From Torreya grandis (lineage: Eukaryota > Streptophyta > Pinopsida > Cupressales > Taxaceae): DNA of 64,000 bases. A model generated the notes under the pieces. The model saw only the letters and a list, made by a program, of their open reading frames with translations, had not been told where the DNA came from and ran no database searches. The translations under genes were made by a program, and so were the position numbers. Shown here one piece after another: positions 1-11,439 of the stretch; the first letter of the stretch is position 1, and each line of letters opens with the position of its first letter. The stretch is from the NCBI GenBank assembly GCA_037957365.1, contig JARHVA010006313.1, forward strand, positions 714,501-778,500. The letters are read 5' to 3'.

Positions 1-1098
1 CACATTAAATGATGTGGAATTGACATATTCAAGTAATAATTTTGGCTAAGGTATCCCTAAATGGGGTAATACAATTTGTGGGCTAGCTAACTTTGATCAG
101 TTCATTTCGAGTCAAAATGCCAATTTTGTACCTAGGTGCTCTAGATTGATCTTTCCTATCAAAAATATTTCACATGACACATGCATTTGTTAGTTGTTGT
201 TGATACCATCATAAATAGGATAATAGATCTAATGTATCTAACATCACTTTTAAATTTCAATCCAATCAAATTTTGGACCAACAAAAAGGCATTTTGATCA
301 ATTTCAGTAATTTGTGAACAAAGTGCTTCAACATGCTTAAGAGCTAATTAACCCTAATCAAGGCCTAATTAATAATTCCATGGAAACTTGTTGAAACTTA
401 TTTTTATAAATGAATAATGAATATTTGCATCATTAGGTGACCTCATTTCTTGGGAAGACATCTTTAGGCCATAAATGCCACAAATATTAGGATTCATGCC
501 CTCCATACCTCATCAAATCCCTTCATACCTCTTAATTGCTCCTCTATCCCAAATATTGATGATCCTATTTATCAAAATTAATTCCAAAAATTGAATTTAT
601 CGTCAACCACACATCTCAATCTTAGGATAGATTGTTCAAGTTGATTCTAATCAATCTCAAAAATCTATAAATAGGAGGCCTTACCACATCATTTCTAAGA
701 CATGATTATGAAAAGTTACGATACCAAATCAGTTTCAAAAGCTCCAAAAAATTAATGTTACCATGACAAATTTATTTCAATCCAAGCCAAGCCATAATCC
801 AAAGGTGTCAAGGAGAGATGGAGGTAGCCAATCTTACATTGCCAAGGACTTCATGAGCACAAGCTGAGCAAGCCACTACTACAAAGGCATTTGGAGCATC
901 CAAGGAAGGTGAAGTAATTATTGTTTTTTATTCCTTAATTTTTAGTTGTGTTTGTCATTTTCTATTTGTTAACTAAACTCTCCCTAATGTCTATACCTAG
1001 AGATGTTATGCTAGTTAGTGTGTTTGTTTCATTTTATTTTCATTTTGGAACTAATAACATACTAACCATCCTCTCTTGAGTCAAATTCATAGATCACA
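1..1098 (+). repeat. 5' LTR (partial) of the deleted Ty3 element
   Basis: This aligns with about 5898-7001. Shared landmarks are the stretch around 82-120 (tttgatcagttcatttcgag), the direct match of 470-530 to 6360-6420, and the shared end agatcaca at 1091-1098. Homology stops at 1098, where the right copy reaches 7001. The left copy begins inside the LTR because the window starts there. Base substitutions and small indels between the copies show that the insertion is not recent. Confidence 0.88.
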
Positions 1099-1101
1099 TA
1101 A

Positions 1102-1119
1102 TGGCATGCCCAATGGGAC
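1102..1119 (+). promoter_or_regulatory. Candidate primer-binding site
   Basis: TGG occurs 3 bp after the LTR end, followed by catgcccaatgggac. A primer site starting TGG at this spacing is expected for tRNA-primed reverse transcription. I cannot name the tRNA from memory with confidence. Confidence 0.45.
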
Positions 1120-1919
1120 TAGACACATCTCACACCTAAAGAAGATCATTTTGAAACTCTCAGATATTAATTTGGATGCTTAAAACTTGTGCAAATTGAT
1201 TTTCTAACTTTATTTTGCCATTTTTCATTTGCCACAGGTTTACACAGTAACCAATGTCAACAAGTAAGACTGACATTGGTTGTATAGCTTAACTAATGTC
1301 AGTTAGCAAAAATGACATCGATTATATACCTATCGAGATGGTTACATCAGTTAGCTAAAGTAATCATCATCAGTTGTATATAACCAGTGTTGATATCTAT
1401 GTTTTTCTTAAAACACAGACATGAGAGCTCTTTTTTAAAAGTTTATTGTTTCAAACCTAAAAGAGCTTCAAATCTAAAGGACATGTTAACATTTTTGCTA
1501 TAGGATCAAGTTTGACATTTTCTAAAAACATTTTTTATATTACCTTTGTATGCTTAAAAATCAATTAGGAACCTTGTTTTAGTGTTTAACATAGAATTTA
1601 GATGTTTATGGTGAATGTTTTTAAAGTTTGAAACTAAGACCAAGGGGTCAAATGAACACCACCAGATCTTTCACTTGGGATTAAAATTGAACACACTTAT
1701 CAATTCTTGTTTTACTTATTTAGATTAAATTTTGTTTGGAAAAAAGAGGAATGTTACGTGTATGCTCTTACATTTGTCCCCTTTAGGCAACCCTTGGAAT
1801 CAAAGTGCCATTACTATTGCAAATAGCCTAGTCCAAGGCTTAAAAATAATGTCATCTAAATCACTCTCCAAAAACTTGTCAAATTTTGGGTCATCTTGAA
1901 AACAACCCTAAAGTCTTTT
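1120..1919 (+). other. Leader and deletion junction of the Ty3 element, noncoding
   Basis: There is no open frame and no domain. The stretch 1250-1395 holds a perfect 10-bp inverted repeat (1250-1259 with 1271-1280) and several repeats of a short unit related to aatgtcagttag. The rest looks like unique AT-rich leader. The abrupt start of RNase H coding near 1920 places the 3' edge of the deletion that removed gag, protease and reverse transcriptase close to here. Confidence 0.5.
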
Positions 1920-2340
1920 TACTATTTATTACGGTCTATTATGGGGGTAGGCCTATTATTTATTAGCCACAGGGGGATCTAATCCATAAATCATTCACAA
2001 TTATCTTTCTTTATACAAATAACATGGCTGAGTATGAAGCACTTATTTCAAGACTTTGACAAGTAGTGCAGTGGAATATATCTCATCTCTAAGTTTATGG
2101 TGATTCCTAGTTAATCATCAATCAAGTCACAGATGATTTTTAGACAAAAGATGACAAGCTAGTTCTATATAAAGTCATGTTCGACACTCTTAAGCAACAA
2201 AATACCAATATTTAGTTTAGGCACATACCAAGTGTTGGTAATGGAACTACAGATGCCATGGCTACTATTGGCTCTCTGATTCAACAAATAGATAAAGCTA
2301 GAGAGTATCAATTCCTCATCAAGAATTTGTCAGCACCAGC
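1920..2340 (+). pseudogene. RNase H remnant (Tat-type second RNase H)
   Basis: Reading forward, the conserved NNMAEYEAL motif lies at about 2018-2044, VYGDS followed by a stop and LII at about 2093-2120, and TDAMAT near 2251. Together these match the E, D and C-terminal D of an RNase H fold. RNase H removes the RNA strand of the RNA:DNA hybrid during reverse transcription. The N-terminal D-bearing strand is eroded, and in-frame stops occur at several places. The segment runs on into the integrase, which is the usual order in Tat-lineage Ty3 elements. It is not functional. The family call is from motif recognition and is fairly sure; assignment to the second RNase H rests on its position next to integrase. 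Confidence 0.75.
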
Positions 2341-2539
2341 TCATAAACCTTCAACCATTGCCATGATTTGTGATACTATTGGTCCTAATTCTATCTAGTA
2401 GTTAGACCTTTATAACTACCTTCATGACTAATTCTTACCATCTAACTTATCTAAAAAATAAACCAAATCCTTCATTCATCATTCCACTCATTATACTCTA
2501 CTTGGATCCACCCTTTACCATCATAGTTTTGATGGAACT

Positions 2540-3653
2540 CTACTTCATTGTTTAAATTCAATAAAGTCTACACTAGCATTAAGAGAAGTTCACAAAGGAT
2601 TATGTGGCACTAATTCTAGTAGGGTAGTCATATCCAAAAATCTCTTGCGTACTGGTTATTATTAGACCACAATAGACACAGATGTTACTGTATATGTAAA
2701 AAAGTGTGATAAATGTCAATGACATGTTAATCTGATTCATACACCAATAAAAATTTTGAAACTGATGTTGACACCATGGCCATTTTATATATGGGGACCT
2801 GACCTCATTGGGAAGATTAACCGCACTTAATCTGATGGCCATAAACATATCCTTAATGATATCGAGTATTTCACTAAGTGGGTTAAAGCTATACCCCTCA
2901 CTTACATGATTGGAAATAAAATTTCCAAATTCATTTCAACCATCTCATTTGATACTATGGTATCCCCTTTTAAATTATATTTGATAATGGAGGATCATCA
3001 AGAATAAGGATGTAGACCAACTGTGTACTGAATACCACACCACACAACATATTTCTATAGCATATTACCATCAACGTAATGGCCAAGCTGAGGCATCCAA
3101 CAAAACCATTATCAATATTTTCAAAAATATTATCAATGATGTCAGTCATGATTGGCACTTACATATATTCCCTACCCTTTGGACATACCATACCAATCAT
3201 CATACCCCCACAAGAGCCACTCCATACTCACTTGTTTATGGTACTGAAGACATCCTTCCTATTGAGGTTGAATTGCCTTCATTTCACATATCTTTCAAGT
3301 ATGTCCTAGATGATCATGACTATAGAGTAGCTCACCTGAAAGAGCTAGACTTAATTGATGAGAAACATACATCCACACTCAACAATCTTCAAGCATATCA
3401 GATTTGACTCAAAGGCCACTATAATTGGCATGTTAAGTATAGAACATTTGAACTTGAAGATCTTGTTACTAAAGAAAACCAAAATAATACCATGGTTGAT
3501 AAGAAGCATAAATGGAAATTCAAACCAAACTAGATAGGCCCTTTCATCATTACTATAGTTTATGGATCAGGAGCATACAAGCTTGCCATGCCAGATGGAG
3601 ATGAAATTTTAGAGTTGATGAATATTATTCATCTCAAGTGGTACTATGCTTGA
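2540..3653 (+). pseudogene. Ty3/gypsy integrase remnant
   Basis: The HHCC zinc finger is visible as EVHKG (about 2583) and CDKCQ (about 2702). The catalytic core follows: WPFYIWGPDLIG (about 2776), EYFTKW (about 2864), IIFDNGG (about 2970) and NGQAEASNKT (about 3077-3106). Candidates for the D, D and E catalytic residues are therefore all still encoded, but in different frames. The C-terminal part has LVYGTED, LPIEVELPS and ends with HLKWYYA and a stop at 3651-3653. At least two frameshifts separate the zinc finger, core and C-terminal part. Integrase would insert the cDNA copy into host DNA. The remnant is inactive but well preserved compared with the rest of the window. Confidence 0.85.
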
Positions 3654-4274
3654 GTGCTAAGGTGTATTGTTTATAAAAAACATTTTAGTTATGTAATTTT
3701 ATCACTATTATTCTTTGTAAAAATATCATACTTATACATCCTCTCAGCTGCATCCACTTTTTACTCCCAAACTATTGGCCCAATGTGTTTTAAAGCCTAG
3801 CCCATTTGACCTTGGTTTTTTCTATTTGTTACACTTTTTTAACATGAAGGTATCTAATTAGTTTTATCAATTATTTTAATTAATTTAAATAGATATTATG
3901 TTTTGGGATAATATGACAAAAATTTTGGCAGTTGCATCCTTTATTTGGTATTCTTTTCTTACCACTAGTCTTGCTACTAATTATAACCACCTTTGGTAAA
4001 ATTAGTACCATTGATCTATGCCCTTGTGTCCTGGTTATAATCACCTATAGGCAAAATATGGGAAAAATTAATCCTTGACATACCAACTTTCTACTTCCTA
4101 TGTTGTACTATGCCTTTTTACCAACTATGCCTATTTTGTTTGAATTGACTGCTACACTAGTCAAATATTGTATGCTATAAGGGCAAAACTATAGTGACTT
4201 GAGGTCTTACTTTGGGACTATGTAGGTAGTTTTTGATACTTATTGACGTCAGCTTAGTCACCCTTTTCCCCATG

Positions 4275-4399
4275 CTCTCACCATTTTATGAGTAACCTAA
4301 GCCATGTTCTTTCCATTTTGTGAGCAACCTAATCCACTTTCTCACTATTTTACTAGTAACCTAAGTTTGAATACTCTTACCATTTTGTGAGCTTGAACC
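4275..4399 (+). repeat. About 34-bp tandem repeat, four degenerate units
   Basis: Four successive units carry the pattern ctc-tcaccattttgtgag followed by taacctaag or a variant, spaced about 31-35 bp. They lie in the 3' noncoding region of the Ty3 element. No function is apparent. Confidence 0.7.
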
Positions 4400-5384
4400 A
4401 TTTGGTGTCTCTTCATTCTTGATCAAGTTGAGATACTTATAAAATTATAAAAACAGTTGAAAATTTGTTAGAAAAGAACAAAAACATTGACCACTTCTTT
4501 GCCTTAAGGATTTTAGGAACCCTTACTAAGTTACAAGCAAATTACTTGTCATTTAGTTTCTCCATCCTTTTTGGCCTTTTTCTCATGCACTTCCCATTTT
4601 TCAAGACCATTCCTCTTCTTTCTCTCACATCCATTCTATTTTTTTTCATTAGTTATCACATTCTTCCTATTCCCTAGGAGAACTACATTTGGCTTGAATT
4701 TTTTTATTAGATATTACATCCATGAAACTATGTAGGTAATGTCCACTTGCCTAATGCATATGGAGACATCTTGACTACCCCATTCCTTTTCTTTTATTTC
4801 CCCACTTTTTTCGTTTGTTTATCTGTCACCTATTTTCTATGGGAAATGTTCATATGGTTTTTATTGCCTTGTTTATTTGTTTTTTTTTTGCTTATTTTAT
4901 TTGTTTGTCTATTTATTTGTTTGCTTTCAACACTGTTGCCTTGATTCAATTTATGTGTGTTCATCAAGTGATTCCTTGTCCACACTAACACTTGAATCTA
5001 ACCCTATTTATATTTTTACACTTCCATGATGGTTTCTATCATTGGTGCATTATTTCTATTGAATATTGGATTATGGGATTTAGTCCTCATGCATATTTTA
5101 GCCAATTCCTCATGATGTTATACTGTGATGCCTACCAACACGTGATACAAAAAACCTTAGCTTTAAGAAGTATATTCAATAATGGTAGTACCTCTTCAAC
5201 ACCAACATCCTAATTCAATCCCAATCATATCCCAAATAGAGTAATTAACCATAAAATAATTTTAACCTTTATTAGTTCAGGCGAGCATCTCCCTACTAGT
5301 AGGTTTTTCCAATTTATCATTACCCTCTATGTTAAGTTGTCATCATCTTTAGCCAAGTTTATCATGTTTTCCATAATCAAATTC

Positions 5385-5590
5385 CAATGATTATAACCAC
5401 CTATGGGAAAATCATTTCACACTATCCCACTTGAATTTTTCAATGATTATAACCACCTTTATGCAAATCATTATGTTATCATACCATGTTTCCACTATCA
5501 GGGTACGATGTTTATAACCACCTTTGAGTAAATAATTATATGCTATTAATTTCATTCTCAATGATTTTTACTACTTTTTTAGTATCATTA
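5385..5590 (+). repeat. Degenerate repeats around gattataaccacct, period about 55-65 bp
   Basis: Copies of gattataaccacct followed by a variant of atgggaaaatcatt start near 5391, 5446 and 5510, with a weaker one near 5567. Two further copies lie upstream at about 3981 and 4033, so the unit is both tandem and dispersed within the same 3' noncoding region. Confidence 0.65.
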
Positions 5591-5689
5591 TGTTTTCACC
5601 CCATCATCTTTCATTTCTTTGGTCCCCTCATTTCACTTTGTTATTTTTGAGGGACCGTTTGTTGACTTCCTTATGACAATCATTCCCTC

Positions 5690-5701
5690 AAGGGGGCATC
5701 A
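5690..5701 (+). promoter_or_regulatory. Polypurine tract of the Ty3 element
   Basis: aagggggcatca lies directly before the TG that opens the right LTR. It is the expected plus-strand primer for reverse transcription and fixes the LTR start. Confidence 0.75.
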
Positions 5702-7001
5702 TGTAGTTAGTTTGTCATAATTATATTTATACGCTTATAGGAACTTTTCATTCTTATATAATATGTTACTATGCTTATAAATTTTAATGCCTTCCAAAAT
5801 AGGGGCAAACTATAGACACCTAAATCTAGCCATTGATAACCTCTAATCAAGATTTTGGCCAATTTCCACCAAAATGCACAATTTGGCCTAAAAACACTAA
5901 AACATGATAAATGATTTGAAAATAACATTTTCAAGTACAAATTTTAGCTAGGGTATCCCTAAATTTGGCAATTTAATGTGTGGTTCAGCTAACTTTGATC
6001 AGTTCATTTCGAGTCAAAATGCCAATTTTACACTTAGGTGCTTTGGATTGATCTTTCCTATCAAAATTCTTACACAAGATGCATGAATTTGTTATTTATT
6101 TTTGGTGAAATCCTAAATGGGATCATGGATCCAATGCATCTAACATCACCTTTCAATTCCAATCCACTCAAATTTTGGACCAATAACAAGGTATTCTGAT
6201 CAATTTGAGTAAACTGTGCACAAAGTGCTTAAACATGCTTAAGAGCTAATTAACCCAAATAAAGGCATAATTAATAATTCCATGGAAACTTATTGAAAAC
6301 TTGTTTTTATAAATGAATATTTAATATATACATAATCAGGTGACCTTATTTCTTGGGAAGACATCCCTAGGCCATAAATGCCATAAATATCAGGATTCAT
6401 GCCCTCCATGCCTCATCAAAGCCCTCTGTTCCTCTTAATTGCTCCTTTATCCCAAATATTGATGATCATATTTATAAAAATTAATTATAAAAATTTAATT
6501 TATCCTCAACCACACATCTCAATCTTAGGAGAGATGGTTCAAGTTGATTTTGATCAATCTCAAAAATCTTTAAATAGGAGGCCTTACCACATCATTTTTA
6601 AGACATGATTATGCAAAGTTATAATGCCAAATTGGTTCCAAAAGCTTTAGTAAATAATTTTTACCATGCCAAATTGATTTAAATCCAATCCAAGTCACAA
6701 TCCAAAGGTCTCAAGGAGAGATAGAGGTAGCCAATCTTCCATTGCCAAGGACTTCACGAGCACAAGCCAAGTAAGCCACTACTACAAAGGCATTTGGAGC
6801 ATCTAAGAAAGGTGAAGCAATTCTTGTGTTTTATTCCTTATTTTTTAGTTGTGTTTGTCATTTTGTATTTCTTAACTAAGAGCTGCCTAGTGTCTAGGCC
6901 TATAGATGTTATGCTAATTAGTATTTTTGTTTCATTTTATTTTCATTTTAGAACTAACCCCATACTAACCATCCTCTCTTGAGTCAAATTCCTAGATCAC
7001 A
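5702..7001 (+). repeat. 3' LTR of the deleted Ty3 element (1300 bp)
   Basis: It starts TGTAGTTAG and ends AGATCACA, so it has TG...CA ends. The right end is set by loss of similarity with the left copy at 7001/1098. Sequence past 7001 belongs to the LTR of the older minus-strand element, which shows that this element inserted there. The short open stretches inside (about 5707-5940 on the minus strand, 6399-6608 and 6794-6982) are LTR sequence, not genes. Confidence 0.88.
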
Positions 7002-7647
7002 CACTTTACCTACATACAAATACTTTAAAGATGGATCAAGCCATATATAGTTATCCCACTTGATGTGCTTTTTGAAATAGTGTAATGAGGATGCATTCTA
7101 AATTGAGAGTGCTTGAAGTGGCTAAGAACTAGTGTAGGGGTTTGAATATGTTTGCAACTATTTTGGGTGATTATATGTAGAGAATAGGAAAATTTACCTT
7201 GATGGTTTTTTTAATTATTTATTACTTTATAATATTTGTCACCTCTCTTTGTAAATGACCTTTAGATGGAATTTCATAGGTAATTATTGATCATGGGTTA
7301 GATGTATTCACACTAGGCTGGCATGATGAAGGAGAAAAATCAAATGAAAATTTTCATTTGTGCTCAAAATGTGATTTTATAGGAGCACCAAAAATGGGAC
7401 ACTCTAGGTTCTGACACTATAGTCTAGGTATGGCATTCCTATATTATAGTCTTATGACCTAAGGGGATATAATTATCCTAGGAAATAGAGCTTGGCTAAG
7501 CTAGAATGATTATCTAGAAGACTATGGCAGACTGGGAATAAGCAAAAATATGTCTAGAAGGGTCATGAGAGCATGCAAGAAGGTCTTATGGATAGGGTGT
7601 CATAAGCCACACTCAAGATACCAATTTATAAATTTTATATGACTACA
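7002..7647 (-). repeat. 3' LTR (partial) of the minus-strand gag-protease element
   Basis: It matches 14030-14663 over its length, for example acctacatac near 7008 and 14030, ggatcaagccatat near 7032, and gggtcatgagagcatgcaa near 7560 and 14577. The left end is broken by insertion of the younger Ty3 element. The right end, ctaca at 7647, is followed at once by the polypurine tract complement. Confidence 0.85.
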
Positions 7648-7662
7648 TTTCCCCTCCTTTAT
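7648..7662 (-). promoter_or_regulatory. Polypurine tract of the minus-strand element
   Basis: On the minus strand this reads a run of the form taaaggaggggaaa immediately before the TGTAGTC of the LTR. Position and composition identify the orientation of the element independently of the coding evidence. Confidence 0.8.
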
Positions 7663-10600
7663 TATAGTAATGTAGTAAAGAAAATACTAAGATAAAGGAA
7701 AAGTAGAAAATGTACCTAGACTTACTTGCAAGACTAAAGTTCATGATGATGTGTGATGTTGAGAGTGCATAGCAAGAGCACATCATGAAGTGTAATTATA
7801 CAAAATAAAAATAAATAGTAGATTAGTTCTTACTAGATACATTATCTCTAAAATTAGACCATACAAAATCTAGGTAAAAGATAGAAGTGAAAAGAATAAA
7901 TACACTTCACTGGGTACATAAACCAATACAAAACATGTTGTGATGCTAAGTGATGTTGGATATGTGTTGTACCAAAAGTAATATCATGAAAAAAGATGAG
8001 TGATCAATTCTTTGAGTGGCTCAAGAATGCAAAATTAGGCCCTTTGGCTCCATCATCACCCAATAAGTGAAGCTATGTGACCATGTGTGTGTTAATCGAT
8101 GTTTGGACTATGTGTCTAATCCTTCTGAGCAGGTGGCTTAAGAATAAAAAGGCTAACTAGACCTTGGGCTCCATCATTACCCACTAAGTGAAGCTATGAA
8201 TTTATACTATTATGAATGTGCATCATATCAGATAGCTTATAAATCCCATGAATGCTCTATAATCGAATAATGTGGCATGGATAGCTTAATGTGTACTAGA
8301 AACTAGGCCTTTTTTTCTACTTTGAGAGGTGGATATTAGGATTGTGTGAAAGCCACTTCAAAAATATGAACTAGGCTTATATGGAATCCACTCGAGAATG
8401 ATTCCAACCACCTATAGATGGAATAAGGCATGCAACTACTAAAAATACTTAGGTAATGTACTGAACATGGAAAGAAAAGAAGTCAAATGTGCCATGCACA
8501 TTTCCCCCAATCACTGGTGTTTATAACATAAATTATGATCTAAAAGTTATACCAATTTCCTTATCTAAAACTAGAAGTGAGATCCATCACACCATGCATG
8601 ATTCCCCCTATATCTAGATTCTCTAAGAAAAACTATACTAAAATTATGGATTTTGAAATGAACTATTGCTAATAAAACTATAATTCAACTTACGTTTATA
8701 CCTGTTTCTAGAAAATTTATGATTTTCACTATTTGGATAGGAGCACTAAAAATAATACACCTTGGTGTCCAAAACTATTATACAGGTTTGATGCTCTTGT
8801 CTTTTGCTAAATCTGATCACTATTCTATAATTGTCACTATTTTTTTGGTTTATTCTACCTAGTTTGATCTCTAATTGTTGTTTTGAGTGTTCTAAACAGT
8901 GATTTTTGATTGGTAGGAGGCTCTGATCTCTATGACAAACCCCTTATTTGTTTCCCCCTCTTCTGAGGGTAGGAATGAAACCCTATAATGACTACCCTTA
9001 AAAGAAATAGCCTTGCAAGTGTGTTATGATATGAAATACATGATATAGCAATGATTATTGAAAAGATGTCACAAGATATAACATAGTTTGTCTTGGATAT
9101 TATTATATTAATAGGGGAATGCCTGGATAGATGTAATGATATAATAACATGTGTAGTATATTTAATTAAAACTATAAATGTTAGTTGTTAGTTGTTGGTT
9201 TTTATTTCTCAAGGAGGGATGGAGCATGATGTCCATCATGGCATCCAAGCAAGAAAGATAATGCATGATGTGGATCATGGCATTTCAAATAATTGAGAAG
9301 TAAACAAGCAACAAACACACAAGGGAATAAGTAATAATCATACAAGAGTGGCCAAGGGGCCAAGCAAAAAAGGGACATGGGTACATGTCACTCAAACTAG
9401 AAATCAAACATATAAGGCATGTTCAAATTCCATACACACATATAATTGAAAATAAACAAGGTTGACATGAGGGCCATAATCACATAGAAGAGCACAAGAA
9501 AAGGATAATGACAAATGTCCTAAGGCACACACAAGAGACCTAAATAAGAACTAAAAAATGCAATCACATCTAGCTTCACAAAGCAAGGAAGGAAAGCATG
9601 TAGTATGTAGACAATACAATCACATCTAACTAATCAAAGCAAGAAGTGTAATTATGCAAAATATGTAGTACAAGACTAGGTATATGCTAAGAAATACATA
9701 AGTGCTATATAGTAGTCAATGTTGATAGAGTAATGTGTGTAATCTAGAAAGTAAAGTAAATTAACATGATAAATAGAGTGTGTGGTGTAGGAATGACATA
9801 ACCTAGATGGTGTAGTCATGTAAAAGATGCCCCCAATGGATAGATATCTCGATGTATGTCTTGAATTTAGAAGTAGGATGCCCCCTCAATGGGTAGAGTG
9901 AAGCAATCAAAGATCTGGATGTCACTATACAAACTCAAAGAAGATAAAGTGAAGCATGGTAATGTAGATAAATATACAAAAAAAGAATAGAACAACTAAT
10001 GTAAGCTAGCATGGTAGTAGAAATGCAAATCATGGATAATGCATACAATTGATATGTTTTTATGTTTTTGAATTATTTGAATGTTTTTGTATTTTGAGTA
10101 ATTTGAATGTTTTTGGTATTTTGAGTTATTTGGATGTTTTTATATGTTGAAATTTTATATTATATTTTTATTTTGAAATTTTGTATTGTTTTTTGTATTT
10201 TTGAGTTATAAGCTATGTACAATTAATCATAAGGAGACTATGTACAAGTAATTGAAAATAAGTTATATAAAAGCAAGCAAAAAGAAACTATGTATGAGTA
10301 AGGCCGAGAAGAGATGATACTAACCAATGAGTCTCATGAGAGACTCCCTATCATGGTGTCCTATATGAAGGAGAGGGATTGTGCATGATTGTGAAACCCA
10401 ATAGAAGGGTTGAGACTGTGGCTCTAAAAGTTGTGTGTTATAAATGCTCTAAAATATCTATAGTGTAAATTGACTATGGGGTCCCCTTATAAATTTGAGA
10501 AGTGGATACAATTATAGGGTTCATATGGACCCATTTGGTGGTAGGAGATCTCTAAACATGTGATCTATGTGTAGATGCATGACACCGTAATGATATTACC

Positions 10601-10789
10601 CTAGGTGTGAACACTGTAGCTAGAAACTATCTAGAGTCTTGAAAATGTGGTTATTTTAAAAGAGGCCTCCATGGAAGTGTATGAACTCTTTATGCTAGCG
10701 AGGAAAGACTCAACTATTTGAATCTAAATTGGAGGAAGAATTGTAGTTGGTGGAGAAACTAAAATTAGTGATTGTAAAGTAGATGATGG
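7663..10789 (-). other. Noncoding 3' part of the gag-protease element
   Basis: About 3.1 kb follows the protease in the direction of transcription. I find no reverse transcriptase, RNase H or integrase motif on either strand. It contains a 121-bp duplicated unit, one copy of the hairpin motif described below, and an AT-rich short repeat (about 10060-10210) built from gaatgtttttgtattttgag. Confidence 0.6.
8015..8197. repeat. 121-bp tandem duplication (partial second copy)
   Basis: The segment around ggctccatcatcaccc at 8046 is repeated with small changes around 8167 (ggctccatcattaccc). The similarity covers roughly 60 bp in each copy, including agtgaagctatg and the upstream aagaat. Spacing is 121 bp. 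Confidence 0.7.
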
Positions 10790-11290
10790 ATTTGAAGTGG
10801 GGAGTGGTAACTTATACAAAACTCCACCAACTTTAACAACCTGATTAGTGTGAATGAATTTCATGCATCTATGAACTATAGAATGTACTTCTCAAGGTTT
10901 CTAAATTCATGGTTAGCTAAGAAACATATTGAAGACTCTTGCACTAGGAACTATAGTAAATGGTGTGGCCACATATGTTAGACCAAATTGTAGAGGAAGT
11001 ACAATCTCATCTAATGAACTTTTTATGTGCCCACTGAATCCACTAATAATTGTGTCTATCAGGGTAATATCTTATTCTAAATAATCTAAATGCTACAGTA
11101 ATGTCATAGTGCACATGTTCACACTAGATCTATTATCTATGATAACACTATGAATGGGATGATGATTAATGTAAGATCTGATAAAGAGTGTATGGTAATC
11201 TGAATCATCCTCAACTATCTCTTGCTCTAAGAAGGAGATGGAAGGTCTAGCTAAAACTCTAAAATTATACACACCAATCATGTTTCTTAA
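10790..11290 (-). pseudogene. Retropepsin-like aspartic protease remnant
   Basis: The minus strand encodes an open stretch at 11093-11281 ending in the active-site region IIDNRSSVNMC, a degenerate form of the D-[ST]-G-S-S-x-N signature. The flap and second half continue after a frameshift: ISGFSGHIKSS, a hydrophobic LPLQFG and VATPF strand, then NMFLS in place of the usual NMLLGRPW. The G of the active-site triad is replaced by R. The protease would have matured the gag precursor. It follows gag in the usual order. Inactive. Confidence 0.72.
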
Positions 11291-11439
11291 AGGGTATACC
11301 TCAACTCAAGGTGCTTAGTATGTATCTAGTGGAGGATGTGTATGATATGCTTGGTGAACACCTAATGTATCTCATATCTCTTATTTATAATATTGTGGGA
11401 AAGAATTTGAGAAGATTTTAAAATCTTTTTAATATGTTT

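Larger units (their letters stand above)
3654..5689 (+). other. 3' noncoding region of the Ty3 element
   Basis: About 2 kb between the integrase stop and the polypurine tract holds no recognisable domain. A few open stretches (for example 4465-4677 and 4747-4944) translate to phenylalanine-rich, low-complexity sequence and look like chance in T-rich DNA. A long 3' untranslated segment is common in Tat-type elements. Two families of short repeats listed separately are the only structure I see. Confidence 0.6.
1..7001 (+). mobile_element. Internally deleted Ty3/gypsy (Tat-type) LTR retrotransposon, 5' end outside the window
   Basis: Two long direct repeats (1-1098 and 5702-7001) flank an internal region with a primer-site candidate at 1102, a pol remnant at about 1920-3653 and a polypurine tract just before the right LTR. 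What is seen in pol is an RNase H of the type found next to integrase in Tat elements, then a complete but broken integrase. Gag, protease and reverse transcriptase are missing: only about 800 bp separate the primer site from the RNase H. The element lies inside the left LTR of the minus-strand element at 7002-14663, so it is the youngest layer of this nest. Stops and frameshifts throughout make it inactive. The first roughly 200 bp of the left LTR lie before base 1. Confidence 0.85.

Noticed and set aside
4465..5213. Series of plus-strand open frames in the 3' region of the Ty3 element that look membrane-like
   Set aside because: T-rich DNA read forward gives phenylalanine- and leucine-rich peptides. 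An env-like gene was considered, but there is no signal peptide, conserved cysteine pattern or continuous frame.
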